64,000 nucleotides of DNA from Stenotrophomonas aracearum (GCF_031834615.1 NZ_CP115543.1:3297001-3361000), one strand, 5' to 3'; shown: positions 7,490 to 16,739, counted from the first letter of the stretch. Notes: generated by a model from the sequence alone, not told the origin. Made by a program: numbers and translations.

Positions 7490-8395
7490 TCAATGCTTTG
7501 ATTTTACTGGCTTTTTCATGGCCGCCACCTGCCCCGCCACGTGCTCGATGATGCGCCCGGCGAGGTCATCCTGATTGATGCCTTCAATGCCTTCCAAGCC
7601 GGGCGTGGAGTTCACCTCCAGCACCAGCGGGCCCCGGCTGGAGCGGATCAGGTCCACCCCGGCAATGCCCAGCCCCAGCGCCTTGGCCGAGCGCACGGCG
7701 ACCTGCTGCTCGGCCCGGGTGGCCTTGGCGGCGCGGGCGCTGCCGCCGGCATGCAGGTTGGAGCGGAAGTCCCCTTCCGGCGCCTGGCGCTGCATGGCTG
7801 CCACCACGTGGTCGCCCACCACCAGGCAGCGCAGGTCCGCGCCCTGGGCTTCGCCGATGAATTCCTGCATCAGGAAGTTGGCATACAGGCCGCGCAGGGC
7901 CTCGACGATGCCGCGCGAGGCGCTGGCCTTCTCGGTCAGGATCACCCCCCTGCCCTGGGTGCCCTCGTTGAGCTTCACCACGTGCGGCGGCGGGCCGAGC
8001 ATGGACAGCAGGTCCACGGTGTCGTCGGGGTTGTCGCCGAATACGGTGACGGGCATGTCGATGCCCTTGGAGGCCAGGATCTGGTGCGCGCGCAGCTTGT
8101 CGCGGGCCCGCAGGATGGCGTCGGAGGGATTGGGGGTTACCGCCCCCATCATCTCGAACTGGCGCAGCACGGCGGTGCCGTAGCGGGTGATGGAGGCGCC
8201 GATCCGCGGAATCACCGCATCCACCCCGGTGATGGGCCGGCCCTTGTAGTGAAGGGTGAAGCCGTTGGCGGCAATGCGCATGTAGCAGCGCAGCGGGTCC
8301 AGCACCCGCACGGTATGCCCCCGCGACCGCGCCGCGTCCACCAACCGCCGCGTGGAGTACAGCTTGCTGTTGCGGGAAAGGATGGCCAGTTTCAT
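7490..8395 (-). CDS. rimK: ATP-grasp ligase RimK (ribosomal protein S6 glutamate ligase)
   Basis: A 301-aa ATP-grasp enzyme that adds glutamate residues to the C-terminus of ribosomal protein S6. The start [18 protein letters not shown] at 8395 gives the family length; the frame extends upstream without a plausible start. Visible ATP-grasp features: the [13 protein letters not shown] phosphate-binding loop, the [18 protein letters not shown] strand and the metal-binding DLIRS...[16 protein letters not shown] near the C-terminus, all close to E. coli RimK. It appears monocistronic, with its own terminator downstream. Confidence 0.93.
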   Translation of the reverse strand: MKLAILSRNSKLYSTRRLVDAARSRGHTVRVLDPLRCYMRIAANGFTLHYKGRPITGVDAVIPRIGASITRYGTAVLRQFEMMGAVTPNPSDAILRARDKLRAHQILASKGIDMPVTVFGDNPDDTVDLLSMLGPPPHVVKLNEGTQGRGVILTEKASASRGIVEALRGLYANFLMQEFIGEAQGADLRCLVVGDHVVAAMQRQAPEGDFRSNLHAGGSARAAKATRAEQQVAVRSAKALGLGIAGVDLIRSSRGPLVLEVNSTPGLEGIEGINQDDLAGRIIEHVAGQVAAMKKPVKSKH

Positions 8396-8706
8396 CGCAG
8401 CTTCGGGGGGTAGGGTAAGACGCGAAGCATAGCGTGCGGCGTGGAAGATCGGATGAGGTCGGAAAATACCTTTCAGGCTAAGGATTGTGCGCATCGATCA
8501 AGTTCGCGCACCGCGTGTCCGAGTCCACCAAATGAATCGAGAAACAAATCCGACAAGAGTTTCGCAACGAGGAAGCAACACTCGCACAGCTGAAAGCACA
8601 GGGAAAAATGGTTCGCTGAGAGCCCCCTTTAGTAAAGGGGGCGCGCCGGCAGGCGCGGGGATATAGAGGCATGGCCGCCACGCTCCATGGTTTGCCTTGC
8701 AAACCG
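8396..8706. other. Gene-free spacer with hairpins between rimK and tRNA-Gly
   Basis: About 310 bp without a convincing gene. It contains a perfect 10-bp inverted repeat (8622-8631 with 8633-8642, AGCCCCCTTTA/TAAAGGGGGC), a short GC hairpin after it (CGCGCC-GGCA-GGCGCG) and a 13-bp inverted repeat (8682-8694 with 8700-8712, one G-T pair) that overlaps the 3' end of the tRNA and may act as its terminator. The rimK promoter presumably lies near 8400-8500. The small open frame at 8478-8702 is made largely of these repeats and is not called. Confidence 0.6.
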
Positions 8707-8780
8707 TGGAGCGGGTGAAGGGAATCGAACCCTCGTCAGTAGCTTGGGAAGCTACAGCTCTACCATTGAGCTACACCCGC
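8707..8780 (-). tRNA. glyT: tRNA-Gly (anticodon TCC)
   Basis: 74 nt including an encoded CCA end. The acceptor stem GCGGGTG/CACCCGC is followed by discriminator T and CCA. The D-loop GCTCAATGGTAGAGC is standard. The anticodon arm GTAGC-TTCCCAA-GCTAC gives anticodon TCC, and the T-loop is GGTTCGATTCC. Reads glycine GGA/GGG codons. It stands alone between rimK and the esterase gene. Confidence 0.97.
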
Positions 8781-8821
8781 ATGGTGCGCCGCAATTCTAT
8801 GCGGCTGGCGCCTGGAAACGC

Positions 8822-8846
8822 AACGGGCGGCACTGGGCCGCCCGTT
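8822..8846 (-). terminator. Stem-loop downstream of the autotransporter esterase gene
   Basis: Perfect 9-bp stem AACGGGCGG/CCGCCCGTT (8822-8830 with 8838-8846). The minus-strand downstream sequence is GCGTTTCC, only weakly T-rich. With the adjacent SMAG hairpin (8854-8878) it probably ends the esterase transcript. Confidence 0.6.
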
Positions 8847-8853
8847 GGGATGA

Positions 8854-8878
8854 GGCACGACCAGCGGTCGTGCCCTAC
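8854..8878 (-). repeat. GTAG stem-loop repeat (SMAG/REP type) abutting a stop codon
   Basis: On the minus strand: GTAG, then GGCACGACC-GCT-GGTCGTGCC (9-bp perfect stem). It begins immediately after the TGA of the esterase gene. Confidence 0.85.
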
Positions 8879-10708
8879 TCAGAAGCTGCCGCTGACCGTG
8901 GCGAACAGGCTCACGTCACGCGCACGCTTCTGCATGGCGGTGGTGCTCATGCCGATGTTGCTGTTCAGGCCGAACAGGCTCATGCGCGCACCCAGTACGG
9001 CGGTGGCGTAGTCCTTGTCGAACTCCAGGCCCGGCACCTTGTACATGCCCACGTCCGGCATGGTCTGCAGCCAGGCGCTGGCCTGCTTGTCGTCTTCGAA
9101 CTCGTGATCGTAGGTGACCTGCAGGTACGGCTTGATGCTGCCGCCGTCGAAGCGGGCCTGCCAGCCGATGCGGCCGACGGTGGAGTCGGCGTCCTGGTCG
9201 GCGTAGCCCAGCGCGGTGGCGCTCGGGTTGGATTCCACGTAGCCGTCCAGCTTGACCTGCTGCCAGATCACCGCCGCAACCGGACCGTGGCGGAAGCCGC
9301 CTTCGGTGCCGAACTCGTAGCCGGCGTTCAGGGCCACGGTGAGGTTGCTGCCTTCCGGCGAACCGGTGTGGGTGCGCTCGGCCGGGCCCAGCTGCACGCG
9401 GCGGGTCACGTCGTAGTCCAGCCAGCTGTAGCTGACCTGGCCGTTGACCCAGACGTTCTCGCCGTACCAGCCGGCGAACAGGCCCAGGGTGGCGTCGGAC
9501 TGGGTGAAGTCGCCCTGGCTGTTGCCGAAGTCGGCGTCCATGCGGCCGTAGCCACCGAAGCCGCCGACCACCATGCCGTCCTTCGCCCAGTCGATACCGA
9601 ACAGGCCGGCCGGAGCCAGGCCGTCGTACAGGTCGGCGTGGTCGTAACGCTGCATGTCGCCACGCAGGCCGCCCCACCAGCTCAGGCCATCGGCCGGACG
9701 ACCGTCGAGGTGCGAACCGACCTGGTCGGCACGCGCACGGCCCACGGTCTGCGCCGAGTGGGTCAGGATCTGCTGGTTGCGCGGGGCTTCCAGGATCGAG
9801 AGGGTGTACTGGCCCAGCATCTGGTGGGTGGCGGTGGTCGGGTGCACGCCGTCGGCGAACACGTAGTTGTTGGCCGCGTTCGGATTGACGTAGGCGGTCG
9901 GGTTGCAGGTCAGCGACGAGGCCGTGGTGCAGGCCGGGCTGGTGACGTTGACGAAGCCGTAGGTGGCCGGGCTGGCGACGATTTCCTGCAGGATGTGGAA
10001 GGTGTCCACCGGAATCACCTGCAGGCCGGCGGCCTTCAGGCCACCGAACAGGGCATCGTTGTAGGCCTTGGCCAGGGCGGTGCCCTGCGCCATGCCCACG
10101 GCGCCGCCGGCGCGTGCGGCCGGGGTCAGGCCGATGTCCGGCAGGGTCGGCACCACGATGTACTGGGCGCCGGCGTTCTTGAGGGTGCCGACGATGCCGA
10201 CCTGGTCGGTCACGGCCGCGCCGAGGGTGGCCTGCAGCGGTGCGCCGGCCTGGATGGCGAACAGGTCATTGGCGCCGCCCCACACGGTGTACAGGGCGTT
10301 GGCGTCGGCCTTGCCGCCGTTGGCGGCCAGGTACTGCGCGGTCTGGGTCTTGAGCGAGTAGACCGGAATGGCTGGGGTGCCCGGGGCCAGGGTCTGGGTG
10401 GTGTCCACGCCGACACGGGCGCCGCCGATGGCGTAGTTGTCGCCACCCTGGCCGTTGCCGTGGGCGGTGGCGTTGGTGCCGTAGTAGTCGGCCACGTACT
10501 GGGCCCAGACCCAGCCCGGGTTGGTGGTGAACTGGCCGGTGACCGGCTGCACCGAGGCCGGCAGCAGCGGGCGGAAGTAGCCCTGGTCGGTCAGGCTGTC
10601 GCCGATGAAGACGGTGCGCGAATAGGGCGACTGCGCCATCGCCGGTACGGCCGCCAGGGCGATGGCCACGGCCATCAGGGAACGCAGGGGACGCTTGCTG
10701 AGCTGCAT
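8879..10708 (-). CDS. estA: GDSL autotransporter esterase/lipase (EstA-type)
   Basis: A 609-aa outer-membrane esterase. Signal peptide 1-25 (cut in AMA-Q) is followed by a passenger of the GDSL family: block I VFIGDSLTDQGYF with nucleophile Ser38, block III GGAND (Asn147), and block V DGVHP with catalytic Asp286 and His289. From about residue 345 a C-terminal autotransporter beta-barrel follows, with alternating aromatic strands and a terminal Phe (ATVSGSF) required for BAM recognition. This is the architecture of Pseudomonas EstA and related Xanthomonas/Stenotrophomonas esterases, which display the enzyme on the cell surface. The ATG at 10708 has GGAG about 8 nt upstream; the longer frame is rejected because it would bury the signal peptide. 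Divergent from thiS. Confidence 0.95.
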   Translation of the reverse strand: MQLSKRPLRSLMAVAIALAAVPAMAQSPYSRTVFIGDSLTDQGYFRPLLPASVQPVTGQFTTNPGWVWAQYVADYYGTNATAHGNGQGGDNYAIGGARVGVDTTQTLAPGTPAIPVYSLKTQTAQYLAANGGKADANALYTVWGGANDLFAIQAGAPLQATLGAAVTDQVGIVGTLKNAGAQYIVVPTLPDIGLTPAARAGGAVGMAQGTALAKAYNDALFGGLKAAGLQVIPVDTFHILQEIVASPATYGFVNVTSPACTTASSLTCNPTAYVNPNAANNYVFADGVHPTTATHQMLGQYTLSILEAPRNQQILTHSAQTVGRARADQVGSHLDGRPADGLSWWGGLRGDMQRYDHADLYDGLAPAGLFGIDWAKDGMVVGGFGGYGRMDADFGNSQGDFTQSDATLGLFAGWYGENVWVNGQVSYSWLDYDVTRRVQLGPAERTHTGSPEGSNLTVALNAGYEFGTEGGFRHGPVAAVIWQQVKLDGYVESNPSATALGYADQDADSTVGRIGWQARFDGGSIKPYLQVTYDHEFEDDKQASAWLQTMPDVGMYKVPGLEFDKDYATAVLGARMSLFGLNSNIGMSTTAMQKRARDVSLFATVSGSF

Positions 10709-10911
10709 GAAAAAACTCCATTTCGGGTGAGGACAGCCGACGTACGCCGGCGCACGGTGCCATGGTTCCACTGCACCCCGGTGACATCACGCTGCGCTGC
10801 GACATGGCCGGGGACCGAGGGCCGCGATGCGCAGACGGGACAGCGCCGGGGTGGGTTCCGGTGGGGGCGCAAGGGTACGCAGAACCGGCGCGTTTGGGGG
10901 ACAATCCCGTC

Positions 10912-11112
10912 ATGAACATCCTGCTCAATGGCGAAGACCGCCAGCTTCCGCAAAGTGCGACCGTGTTGGACCTGCTGCTGATCGAACAGTTGACCGAGCG
11001 CCGGGTGGCGGTGGAGGTCAATGGTGAGATTGTTACCCGGAGCCTGCATGCGACCCGTGCGTTGGAGGACGGTGATCGGGTGGAAATCGTGCATGCGTTG
11101 GGTGGCGGTTGA
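10912..11112 (+). CDS. thiS: Thiamine biosynthesis sulfur-carrier protein ThiS
   Basis: A 66-aa ubiquitin-fold sulfur carrier. It starts [13 protein letters not shown] and ends in the required Gly-Gly (HALGGG), whose C-terminal carboxylate becomes the thiocarboxylate used by ThiG to make the thiazole of thiamine. thiG follows after 100 bp. No TPP-riboswitch signature is seen in the 203-bp spacer upstream. Confidence 0.94.
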   Translation: MNILLNGEDRQLPQSATVLDLLLIEQLTERRVAVEVNGEIVTRSLHATRALEDGDRVEIVHALGGG

Positions 11113-11128
11113 CGGAAAGACCGCCTGG

Positions 11129-11150
11129 GCCGGCCAACGGCCGGCGCTAC
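11129..11150 (-). repeat. GTAG stem-loop repeat between thiS and thiG
   Basis: On the minus strand: GTAGC then GCCGGCC-GTT-GGCCGGC. It lies inside a presumed operon, where it could lower downstream expression or protect the thiS message. Confidence 0.8.
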
Positions 11151-11212
11151 CGGGAACACGGGAGGTTCGGAACGACCGGACAGGAATGGTCGGGTTGGGC
11201 GATAATTCTTCC

Positions 11213-12007
11213 ATGACTGCTCATTCTTCCCCCGATTCGCTGGTGATCGCCGGCAAGACCTATGCATCCCGGCTGCTGACCGGGACCGGCAAGTTCAAGG
11301 ACCTGGATGAAACCCGCGCTGCCACCGACGCAGCCGGCGCCCAGATCGTGACCGTGGCGATCCGCCGCACGAACATCGGGCAGAACCCGGGCGAGCCGAA
11401 CCTGCTGGACGTGCTGCCGCCGGACCGCTTCACCATCCTGCCCAACACTGCCGGCTGCTACACCGCCGAAGACGCGGTGCGCACCTGCCGGCTGGCGCGC
11501 GAGCTGCTGGACGGCCACAACCTGACCAAGCTGGAAGTGCTGGGCGACCAGAAGACGCTGTACCCGGACGTGGTGCAGACCCTCAAGGCCGCCGAACAGC
11601 TGGTCAAGGACGGCTTCGAGGTGATGGTCTACACCTCCGACGACCCGATCCTGGCCAAGCGCCTGGAAGAGATCGGCTGCGTGGCGGTGATGCCGCTGGC
11701 CGCGCCAATCGGCTCGGGCCTGGGCATCCAGAACAGGTACAACCTGCTGGAAATCATCGAAAGCGCGAAGGTGCCGATCATCGTCGACGCCGGCGTGGGC
11801 ACGGCTTCGGACGCGGCAATCGCGATGGAGCTGGGCTGCGACGGCGTGCTGATGAACACCGCCATTGCCGGCGCACGCAACCCGGTGCTGATGGCCAGTG
11901 CGATGCGCAAGGCCGTTGAAGCCGGGCGCGAGGCGTTCCTGGCCGGGCGCATTCCGCGCAAGCGCTACGCGAGCGCGTCCTCGCCGGTGGACGGGTTGAT
12001 CGGCTGA
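11213..12007 (+). CDS. thiG: Thiazole synthase ThiG
   Basis: A 264-aa TIM-barrel enzyme that condenses 1-deoxy-D-xylulose 5-phosphate, dehydroglycine and ThiS thiocarboxylate to the thiamine thiazole. The start [22 protein letters not shown] gives the usual length; the longer upstream frame is spurious. Family motifs: [37 protein letters not shown] with the probable Schiff-base Lys106, [13 protein letters not shown], and [32 protein letters not shown]. Its TGA overlaps the trmB ATG by one base, so thiS-thiG-trmB is probably one unit. Confidence 0.96.
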   Translation: MTAHSSPDSLVIAGKTYASRLLTGTGKFKDLDETRAATDAAGAQIVTVAIRRTNIGQNPGEPNLLDVLPPDRFTILPNTAGCYTAEDAVRTCRLARELLDGHNLTKLEVLGDQKTLYPDVVQTLKAAEQLVKDGFEVMVYTSDDPILAKRLEEIGCVAVMPLAAPIGSGLGIQNRYNLLEIIESAKVPIIVDAGVGTASDAAIAMELGCDGVLMNTAIAGARNPVLMASAMRKAVEAGREAFLAGRIPRKRYASASSPVDGLIG

Positions 12008-12741
12008 TGACCAATCCCTTCGACAGTGCTGGCGCCAAGGCGCCGCCCAAGCCCTTCACTGCCACCGAAGGCCGCCGCGAAGTGCGCAGCTTCGTGCTGC
12101 GCCAGGGTCGCTTCACCCCCGCCCAGCAGCGCGCCTTCGACGATGCCTGGCCGCGCTTCGGGCTGGATTACACCGGCCAGCCGCGCGACCTGGACGCCAC
12201 CTTCGGGCGCGATGCGCACAAGGTGCTGGAAATCGGCTTCGGCAACGGCGCCGCGCTGCGCTTTGCCGCGCAGCAGGACCCGAGCCGCGACTACATCGGG
12301 CTGGAAGTGCACGCCCCCGGCGTGGGCCGCCTGCTCAACGCGCTGGCCGAAGACAACGCCGACCACGTGCGCCTGTTCCACCACGACGCGGTGGAAGTGC
12401 TGGAAAAGGAAATCGCCGATGGCGCGCTGGACGAAGTGCGCATCTATTTCCCGGACCCGTGGCACAAGAAGCGCCACAACAAGCGCCGCCTGATCCAGCC
12501 GGGCTTCGCCGAGCTGCTGGTGCGCAAGCTGCGCGTGGGTGGCCGGCTGCATTGCGCCACCGACTGGGAAGACTATGCCGAGCAGATGTGGGACGTGCTC
12601 GAGGCCACTGCAGGCCTGACCAACCGCGCCGGTCCGCGCGGCCAGGTGGAGCGGCCGGAGTGGCGACCGCAGACCCACTTCGAGACCCGCGGCCAGAAAC
12701 TTGGCCATGGCGTCTGGGACCTGTTGTACGACCGTACCTGA
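12007..12741 (+). CDS. trmB: tRNA (guanine-N7)-methyltransferase TrmB
   Basis: A 244-aa SAM-dependent methyltransferase that makes m7G46 in tRNA. Visible: the [16 protein letters not shown]-binding loop, the acidic LEVH, and the family signature [21 protein letters not shown]. The start overlaps the thiG stop (TGATG). Confidence 0.96.
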   Translation: MTNPFDSAGAKAPPKPFTATEGRREVRSFVLRQGRFTPAQQRAFDDAWPRFGLDYTGQPRDLDATFGRDAHKVLEIGFGNGAALRFAAQQDPSRDYIGLEVHAPGVGRLLNALAEDNADHVRLFHHDAVEVLEKEIADGALDEVRIYFPDPWHKKRHNKRRLIQPGFAELLVRKLRVGGRLHCATDWEDYAEQMWDVLEATAGLTNRAGPRGQVERPEWRPQTHFETRGQKLGHGVWDLLYDRT

Positions 12742-12768
12742 TCCCTCCCCAAGGAACCGCACCACCCC

Positions 12769-14616
12769 ATGGACACCACGCTGACGCTGACCACCGACAT
12801 GAAGCTCGTTCTCGGGCTGGTCGGCTTCACGATGGCGATGTTCCTGTTCGAACGCATCCGCGCCGACGTGGTGGCGCTGGTGGTGCTGGTGGTGCTGGGC
12901 GTCACGGGCCTGATCGCGCCGGAGGAAATCTTCGGCGGCTTCAGCGGTAACGCGGTGATGAGCATCATCGCCACCACCATCCTGGGTGCCGGCCTGGACC
13001 GCACCGGGGCACTGAACCGGCTGGCGGCCTGGCTGCTGCGGCGCGGGCACGGGGTGGAAACGCGGCTGCTGATGATGACCACGGCGATTGCCGGCTTGAA
13101 TTCGTCGTTCATGCAGAACCCGTCGGTCATGGCGCTGTACCTGCCGGTCGCGTCGCGGCTGGCGGCGCGCACCGGGCTGACGCTGCAGCGGTTGCTGCTG
13201 CCGATTGCCGCGGCCATCGTCATGGGCGGCGCACTGACCATGGTCGGCAACTCGCCGCTGATCCTGCTCAACGATCTGCTGGCCTCGGCCAACAACAACC
13301 TGCCCTCGGGCCTGGCCACCATCGAGCCGCTGCGCATGTTCGCGCCGCTGCCGATCGGCCTGGCGCTGCTGGTCGCCTCGCTGCTGTACTTCCGCTACTT
13401 CGGCGACCGCAAGCTGGTGGAAGAGGAAACGCTGGCCAACGACGGCGTCACCCCGGCGCGGACCGAAAGCTATTTCGCCAAGACCTACGGCATCGAGGGC
13501 GATGTGTTCGAGCTGGTGGTCAGCGCGGAAAGCCCGCTGGTGGGCATGACCCTGGGCGAGGCCGAGCTGGTCCACGATGCGCCGCTGATGCTGGCGCTGA
13601 AAACCGGCAACGACACCCGCCTGGCCCCGCCAGCGGAGATGCGGATCTGGGTGGGCAGCGTGCTCGGGGTGATGGGCAGCCGGCAGCAGGTCAGCGACTT
13701 CGCGCAGAACCAGTTCCTGCGCATGTCCTCGCGCCTGAAGCACTTGGGCGACCTGTTCAACCCCAGCCGCGCCGGTATTTCCGAAGCGGTGGTGCCGCCC
13801 ACCTCGGACGTGATCGGCAAGAGCGCTTCGGATCTGCGCCTGCGCAAGCAGCGCGGGATCAGCCTGCTGGCGATCAACCGCGACAAGCAGGTGATCCGCG
13901 AGGACGTGCGCAACGTGCCGCTGCGCGCCGGCGACATGCTGGTGTTCCACAGCATCTGGACCGACCTGGCGCAGGCGGCCAAGAGCCGCGACTTCGTGGT
14001 AGTGACCGACTACCCGAAGGGCGAACAGCGCCCGCACAAGTTCAAGATCGCGATGTCGATCTTCGCCATCACGATCCTGATCGCGCTGACCTCCAGGCTG
14101 CCGGTCGCACTGACGCTGATGACCGGCGTGGCCGGCATGCTGCTGACCGGGGTGCTGCGCATGGACGAGGCCTACGCCTCGATCAACTGGAAAACCGTGT
14201 TCATGATGGCCGGGCTGATTCCACTGGGCTGGGCGATGGACAGCAGCGGTGCGGCGGCGTGGGTGGCCGGGCATACCATCGACCGCCTGCCCACCGGCAT
14301 TCCGGTGTGGGTGCTGGAGATCGCGCTGGCGCTGCTGACCACGGTGTTCTCGCTGGTCATCAGCCACGTGGGCGCGACCATCGTGATGGTGCCGATCGCG
14401 GTGAACCTGGCATTGGCGGCCGGCGGCAGCCCGACCGCATTCGCGCTCATTGTGGCGTTGTCGGCGTCGAACAACCTGATGACACAGTCCAATCCGGTGA
14501 TCTCGATGATCACCGGCCCGGCAAACTACACGCCACGTGAGTTGTGGCGGGTGGGTGCGCCGTTGTCGTTGATCTACACCGCCGTCGTAGTGGTAATGAT
14601 CAACCTCATGTTCTGA
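12769..14616 (+). CDS. SLC13-family anion permease with central RCK-C regulatory domain
   Basis: A 615-aa inner-membrane transporter of the divalent anion:Na+ symporter/ArsB-like superfamily. N-terminal membrane half about 12-215, with the re-entrant-loop signature LNSSFMQNPSVMALYLPV and NSPLILLNDLL. A cytoplasmic insert of about 190 residues carries one or two TrkA-C/RCK-C-like modules (GMTLGEAELVHDAPLMLAL, GKSASDLRLRKQRGISLLAI...LRAGDMLVFHS). The C-terminal membrane half has ASNNLMTQSNPVISMITGPANY. Substrate not determinable; members move dicarboxylates, sulfate or other anions. 27 bp after trmB, so possibly co-transcribed. Confidence 0.88.
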   Translation: MDTTLTLTTDMKLVLGLVGFTMAMFLFERIRADVVALVVLVVLGVTGLIAPEEIFGGFSGNAVMSIIATTILGAGLDRTGALNRLAAWLLRRGHGVETRLLMMTTAIAGLNSSFMQNPSVMALYLPVASRLAARTGLTLQRLLLPIAAAIVMGGALTMVGNSPLILLNDLLASANNNLPSGLATIEPLRMFAPLPIGLALLVASLLYFRYFGDRKLVEEETLANDGVTPARTESYFAKTYGIEGDVFELVVSAESPLVGMTLGEAELVHDAPLMLALKTGNDTRLAPPAEMRIWVGSVLGVMGSRQQVSDFAQNQFLRMSSRLKHLGDLFNPSRAGISEAVVPPTSDVIGKSASDLRLRKQRGISLLAINRDKQVIREDVRNVPLRAGDMLVFHSIWTDLAQAAKSRDFVVVTDYPKGEQRPHKFKIAMSIFAITILIALTSRLPVALTLMTGVAGMLLTGVLRMDEAYASINWKTVFMMAGLIPLGWAMDSSGAAAWVAGHTIDRLPTGIPVWVLEIALALLTTVFSLVISHVGATIVMVPIAVNLALAAGGSPTAFALIVALSASNNLMTQSNPVISMITGPANYTPRELWRVGAPLSLIYTAVVVVMINLMF

Positions 14617-14630
14617 CCGACGCATTGCCG

Positions 14631-14652
14631 GTAGCGTCGGCCGCTGGCCGAC
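14631..14652 (+). repeat. GTAG stem-loop repeat after the SLC13 permease gene
   Basis: GTAGC then GTCGGCC-GCT-GGCCGAC, between convergent permease and Rieske genes. Confidence 0.8.
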
Positions 14653-14674
14653 CCAGGCGGTCCTCCACCGCTCG

Positions 14675-15022
14675 CTACGCCAGAACCACCTGCCCTGCCA
14701 CCACCTGCACCGCAACGGTCCGCAGACGATCGCCCTTGCACGGCCCTGCAACACACTCTCCGTTGTCCAGCGAGAACGACGCCCCGTGCGCAGCGCAGAC
14801 CAGGTCGCCCGCCTTGCTCTTCAGGAACTGCCCCGGCGCCCAATCCAACCGGCGACCCGCATGCGGACAGATGTTCAGCCAGGCGCGTACCGTGTCGCCT
14901 TCGCGATAGAGCACCAAAGATTCATGGTCGCCGTCCACGCACGCTTCCACCTCGGCAAAACCCCCGTCATCAATACGTTCCAGCGCGATCAGCGGGGTGG
15001 CGGAAACATCGGACACAGACAT
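14675..15022 (-). CDS. Rieske [2Fe-2S] ferredoxin-like protein
   Basis: About 115 aa, a small soluble Rieske-type electron carrier. The two cluster-binding boxes are clear: CPHAG (Cys52, His54) and CAAHG (Cys76, His79), separated by 21 residues. No transmembrane segment or signal peptide, so it acts in the cytoplasm like ferredoxin components of ring-hydroxylating or nitrite-reductase-type systems, but no oxygenase is adjacent and its partner is unknown. The start at 15022 (MSVSDVSATPLIAL) matches the fold start; an ATG 10 codons upstream at 15052 is possible. Neither has a strong Shine-Dalgarno sequence. Confidence 0.85.
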   Translation of the reverse strand: MSVSDVSATPLIALERIDDGGFAEVEACVDGDHESLVLYREGDTVRAWLNICPHAGRRLDWAPGQFLKSKAGDLVCAAHGASFSLDNGECVAGPCKGDRLRTVAVQVVAGQVVLA

Positions 15023-15199
15023 GGCAACGCGATCCAGTACAGGGAGCGCCATTCTCGCATGCCGTCATGTGACTGGCTCCACGATGAACACAAGTGGTTG
15101 ATTTCAAATGAACCAGTGTCGTGATTAACGTATTTTTCACTCAATGACAGAACGGTGTCGGGATACTGGCACCTCGCTGACTTCAGCCAAAGAACCGCC

Positions 15200-15475
15200 A
15201 TGTACAACCGCTTCCAGTTCAACCAGTTCCGCTCCCTGTTTGCGCCGCGCAAGCCGCGCCATCCGTTGGTGCGCGTTGCGGTGGGTCTGCTCGGTCTGGC
15301 GATCCTCGCCGCATTGGTGTTCGTGGGTGTGTTCGTGGGCGCGGCTATGATCATCGCCGGCGTGGCGTGGAAGCTGCTGGCCAACCGCAAGCAGGCGGCG
15401 CGTGCGGCCGACCCGCAGGTGGTGGAAGGCGAGTACCGCGTGGTGCGCAAGCAGGCGCTGCCGTTGTCGCGTTGA
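15200..15475 (+). CDS. Small conserved membrane protein, unknown function
   Basis: A 91-aa protein: a basic N-terminus (FAPRKPRHPLVR), one long hydrophobic stretch at about residues 25-58 that could be one or two helices (VAVGLLGLAILAALVFVGVFVGAAMIIAGVAW in outline), then a polar tail ending EGEYRVVRKQALPLSR. Codon use matches its neighbours and the frame is open across the length, supporting a real gene. Not recognised as any named family. Confidence 0.7.
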   Translation: MYNRFQFNQFRSLFAPRKPRHPLVRVAVGLLGLAILAALVFVGVFVGAAMIIAGVAWKLLANRKQAARAADPQVVEGEYRVVRKQALPLSR

Positions 15476-15501
15476 TGGTTTTGCCCTGATTCGGCGTTGT
15501 T

Positions 15502-15523
15502 GCCGGCCGGCGGCCGGCACTAC
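15502..15523 (-). repeat. GTAG stem-loop repeat upstream of the FAH-family gene
   Basis: On the minus strand: GTAGT then GCCGGCC-GCC-GGCCGGC. It lies 34 bp before the ATG at 15557, in the leader of the downstream gene. Confidence 0.8.
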
Positions 15524-15556
15524 ACTGCGTGTATCCCCTTGCTTCTGGATGCGCGC

Positions 15557-16264
15557 ATGACTGATGTGATCCCTACGCCCGAACCTACCCGCATTCCGGT
15601 TGCGGGCGGCGGTATGTTCCCGGTGCGCCGCGTGTACTGCGTGGGCCGCAATTTCGCCGACCATGCCAAGGAAATGGGCGCTCCGGTTCCCGCTGCGGAT
15701 GATCGCGGCCGCCCGATGTTCTTCAGCAAGCCGGCCGATGCGATCGTGGTTGGCCATGACGATGTCATCCCCTACCCGCCCGCCACCCAGGACCTGCACC
15801 ACGAGGTGGAGCTGGTGGTGGCCATTGGCCGCGATGCGCCGGCCGGCGAGCTGCCGGTGGACCAGGCCGAGTCGCTGGTGTTCGGCTACGGCGTGGGCCT
15901 GGACCTGACCCGCCGCGACCTGCAGGCGGCGGCGAAAGCCAAGGGCCATCCGTGGGATACGGCCAAGGGCTTCGACTATTCCGCGCCGATGAGCGAACTG
16001 GTGCCGGCTGCGGAAGTGGGCGACCTGGCCGCGCTCAATCTTTCGCTGGAGATCAACGGCGAGGTGCGCCAGCAGTCGCTGCTGGACCAGATGATCTGGA
16101 ATGTGCCGGAGATCCTGCACGAGCTGTCGAAGCTGTGGGCGCTGCGTGCGGGCGACCTGGTGTTCATGGGCACGCCGGCCGGCGTTGCCGCCTTGAAGCC
16201 GGGCGACCGTTTCAGCGCGCGCCTTGAAAACGTGGCCGAACGCCACGGCATCGTCGCCGGATGA
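15557..16264 (+). CDS. Fumarylacetoacetate hydrolase (FAH) family protein
   Basis: A 235-aa enzyme of the FAH superfamily, which cleaves C-C bonds of acyl pyruvates in aromatic and amino-acid degradation (fumarylpyruvate or acylpyruvate hydrolase are the closest small members). Visible metal-site motifs: LHHEVELVVAIG (Glu, Glu of the ExE site), GYGVGLDLTRRDLQ (Asp ligand), YCVGRNFADHAKEMG near the N-terminus and GDLVFMGTPAGV near the C-terminus. The ATG at 15557 gives the family N-terminus; the earlier open frame runs through the repeat and is rejected. Substrate not known. Confidence 0.9.
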   Translation: MTDVIPTPEPTRIPVAGGGMFPVRRVYCVGRNFADHAKEMGAPVPAADDRGRPMFFSKPADAIVVGHDDVIPYPPATQDLHHEVELVVAIGRDAPAGELPVDQAESLVFGYGVGLDLTRRDLQAAAKAKGHPWDTAKGFDYSAPMSELVPAAEVGDLAALNLSLEINGEVRQQSLLDQMIWNVPEILHELSKLWALRAGDLVFMGTPAGVAALKPGDRFSARLENVAERHGIVAG

Positions 16265-16323
16265 CGACATGCGCTGCGCTAACGTGCAGCGTCATTTGAT
16301 TTCGCCCGCTACAGGAGAACCCG

Positions 16324-16728
16324 ATGGGAATGCTGACTGAGTTCAAGGAATTTGCCATGCGTGGCAACGTCATCGACCTGGCGGTCGGTGTGGTCATCGG
16401 TGCTGCGTTCGGCAAGATCGTTACCGCGCTGGTGGAGAAGATCATCATGCCGCCGCTGGGTTGGTTGATTGGCCGTGTGGATTTCTCGGAGATGGCGTGG
16501 ACGCTGGCGCCGGCGCGGGTCGCTGCCGATGGCACCGAGATTCCGGCGGTGGTGATCGGTTACGGCGATTTCCTCAATACGCTGGTGCAGTTCGTGATCG
16601 TGGCATTTGCGATCTTCCTGCTGATCAAGGTGATCAATCGTATTGCGCGCAAGAAGGAAGCCGCGCCGGCTGCGCCGAAGGAAGAGATCCTGCTGCTGCG
16701 TGAGATCCGCGACAACCTGAAGCAGTGA
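16324..16728 (+). CDS. mscL: Large-conductance mechanosensitive channel MscL
   Basis: A 134-aa channel that opens on hypo-osmotic shock. N-terminal amphipathic helix [26 protein letters not shown]1 with the pore-lining IGAAFGKIV motif, a periplasmic loop, TM2 ([19 protein letters not shown]) and the charged C-terminal bundle [14 protein letters not shown], all as in E. coli MscL. AGGAG precedes the ATG. A SMAG pair and an intrinsic terminator follow. Confidence 0.97.
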   Translation: MGMLTEFKEFAMRGNVIDLAVGVVIGAAFGKIVTALVEKIIMPPLGWLIGRVDFSEMAWTLAPARVAADGTEIPAVVIGYGDFLNTLVQFVIVAFAIFLLIKVINRIARKKEAAPAAPKEEILLLREIRDNLKQ

Positions 16729-16739
16729 TCGGCCCCGCC

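Noticed and set aside
8478..8702. 74-codon minus-strand open frame between rimK and the tRNA
   Set aside because: Consists mostly of hairpin repeats (CGCGCC, AAAGGGGG) that also occur elsewhere in such genomes; no ribosome-binding site or homology pattern.
10709..10911. Possible TPP riboswitch upstream of thiS
   Set aside because: The 203-bp spacer lacks the conserved CTGAGA and ACCTGATC-type elements of the THI box.
8687..10915. Plus-strand open frame of about 742 codons antisense to estA
   Set aside because: It runs opposite a clear GDSL autotransporter with signal peptide and catalytic motifs, crosses the tRNA gene, and is rich in Gly/Ala/Arg/His as GC-driven shadows are.
11965..14754. 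Minus-strand open frame of about 929 codons antisense to trmB and the SLC13 gene
   Set aside because: Antisense to two recognisable genes, with no plausible domain.
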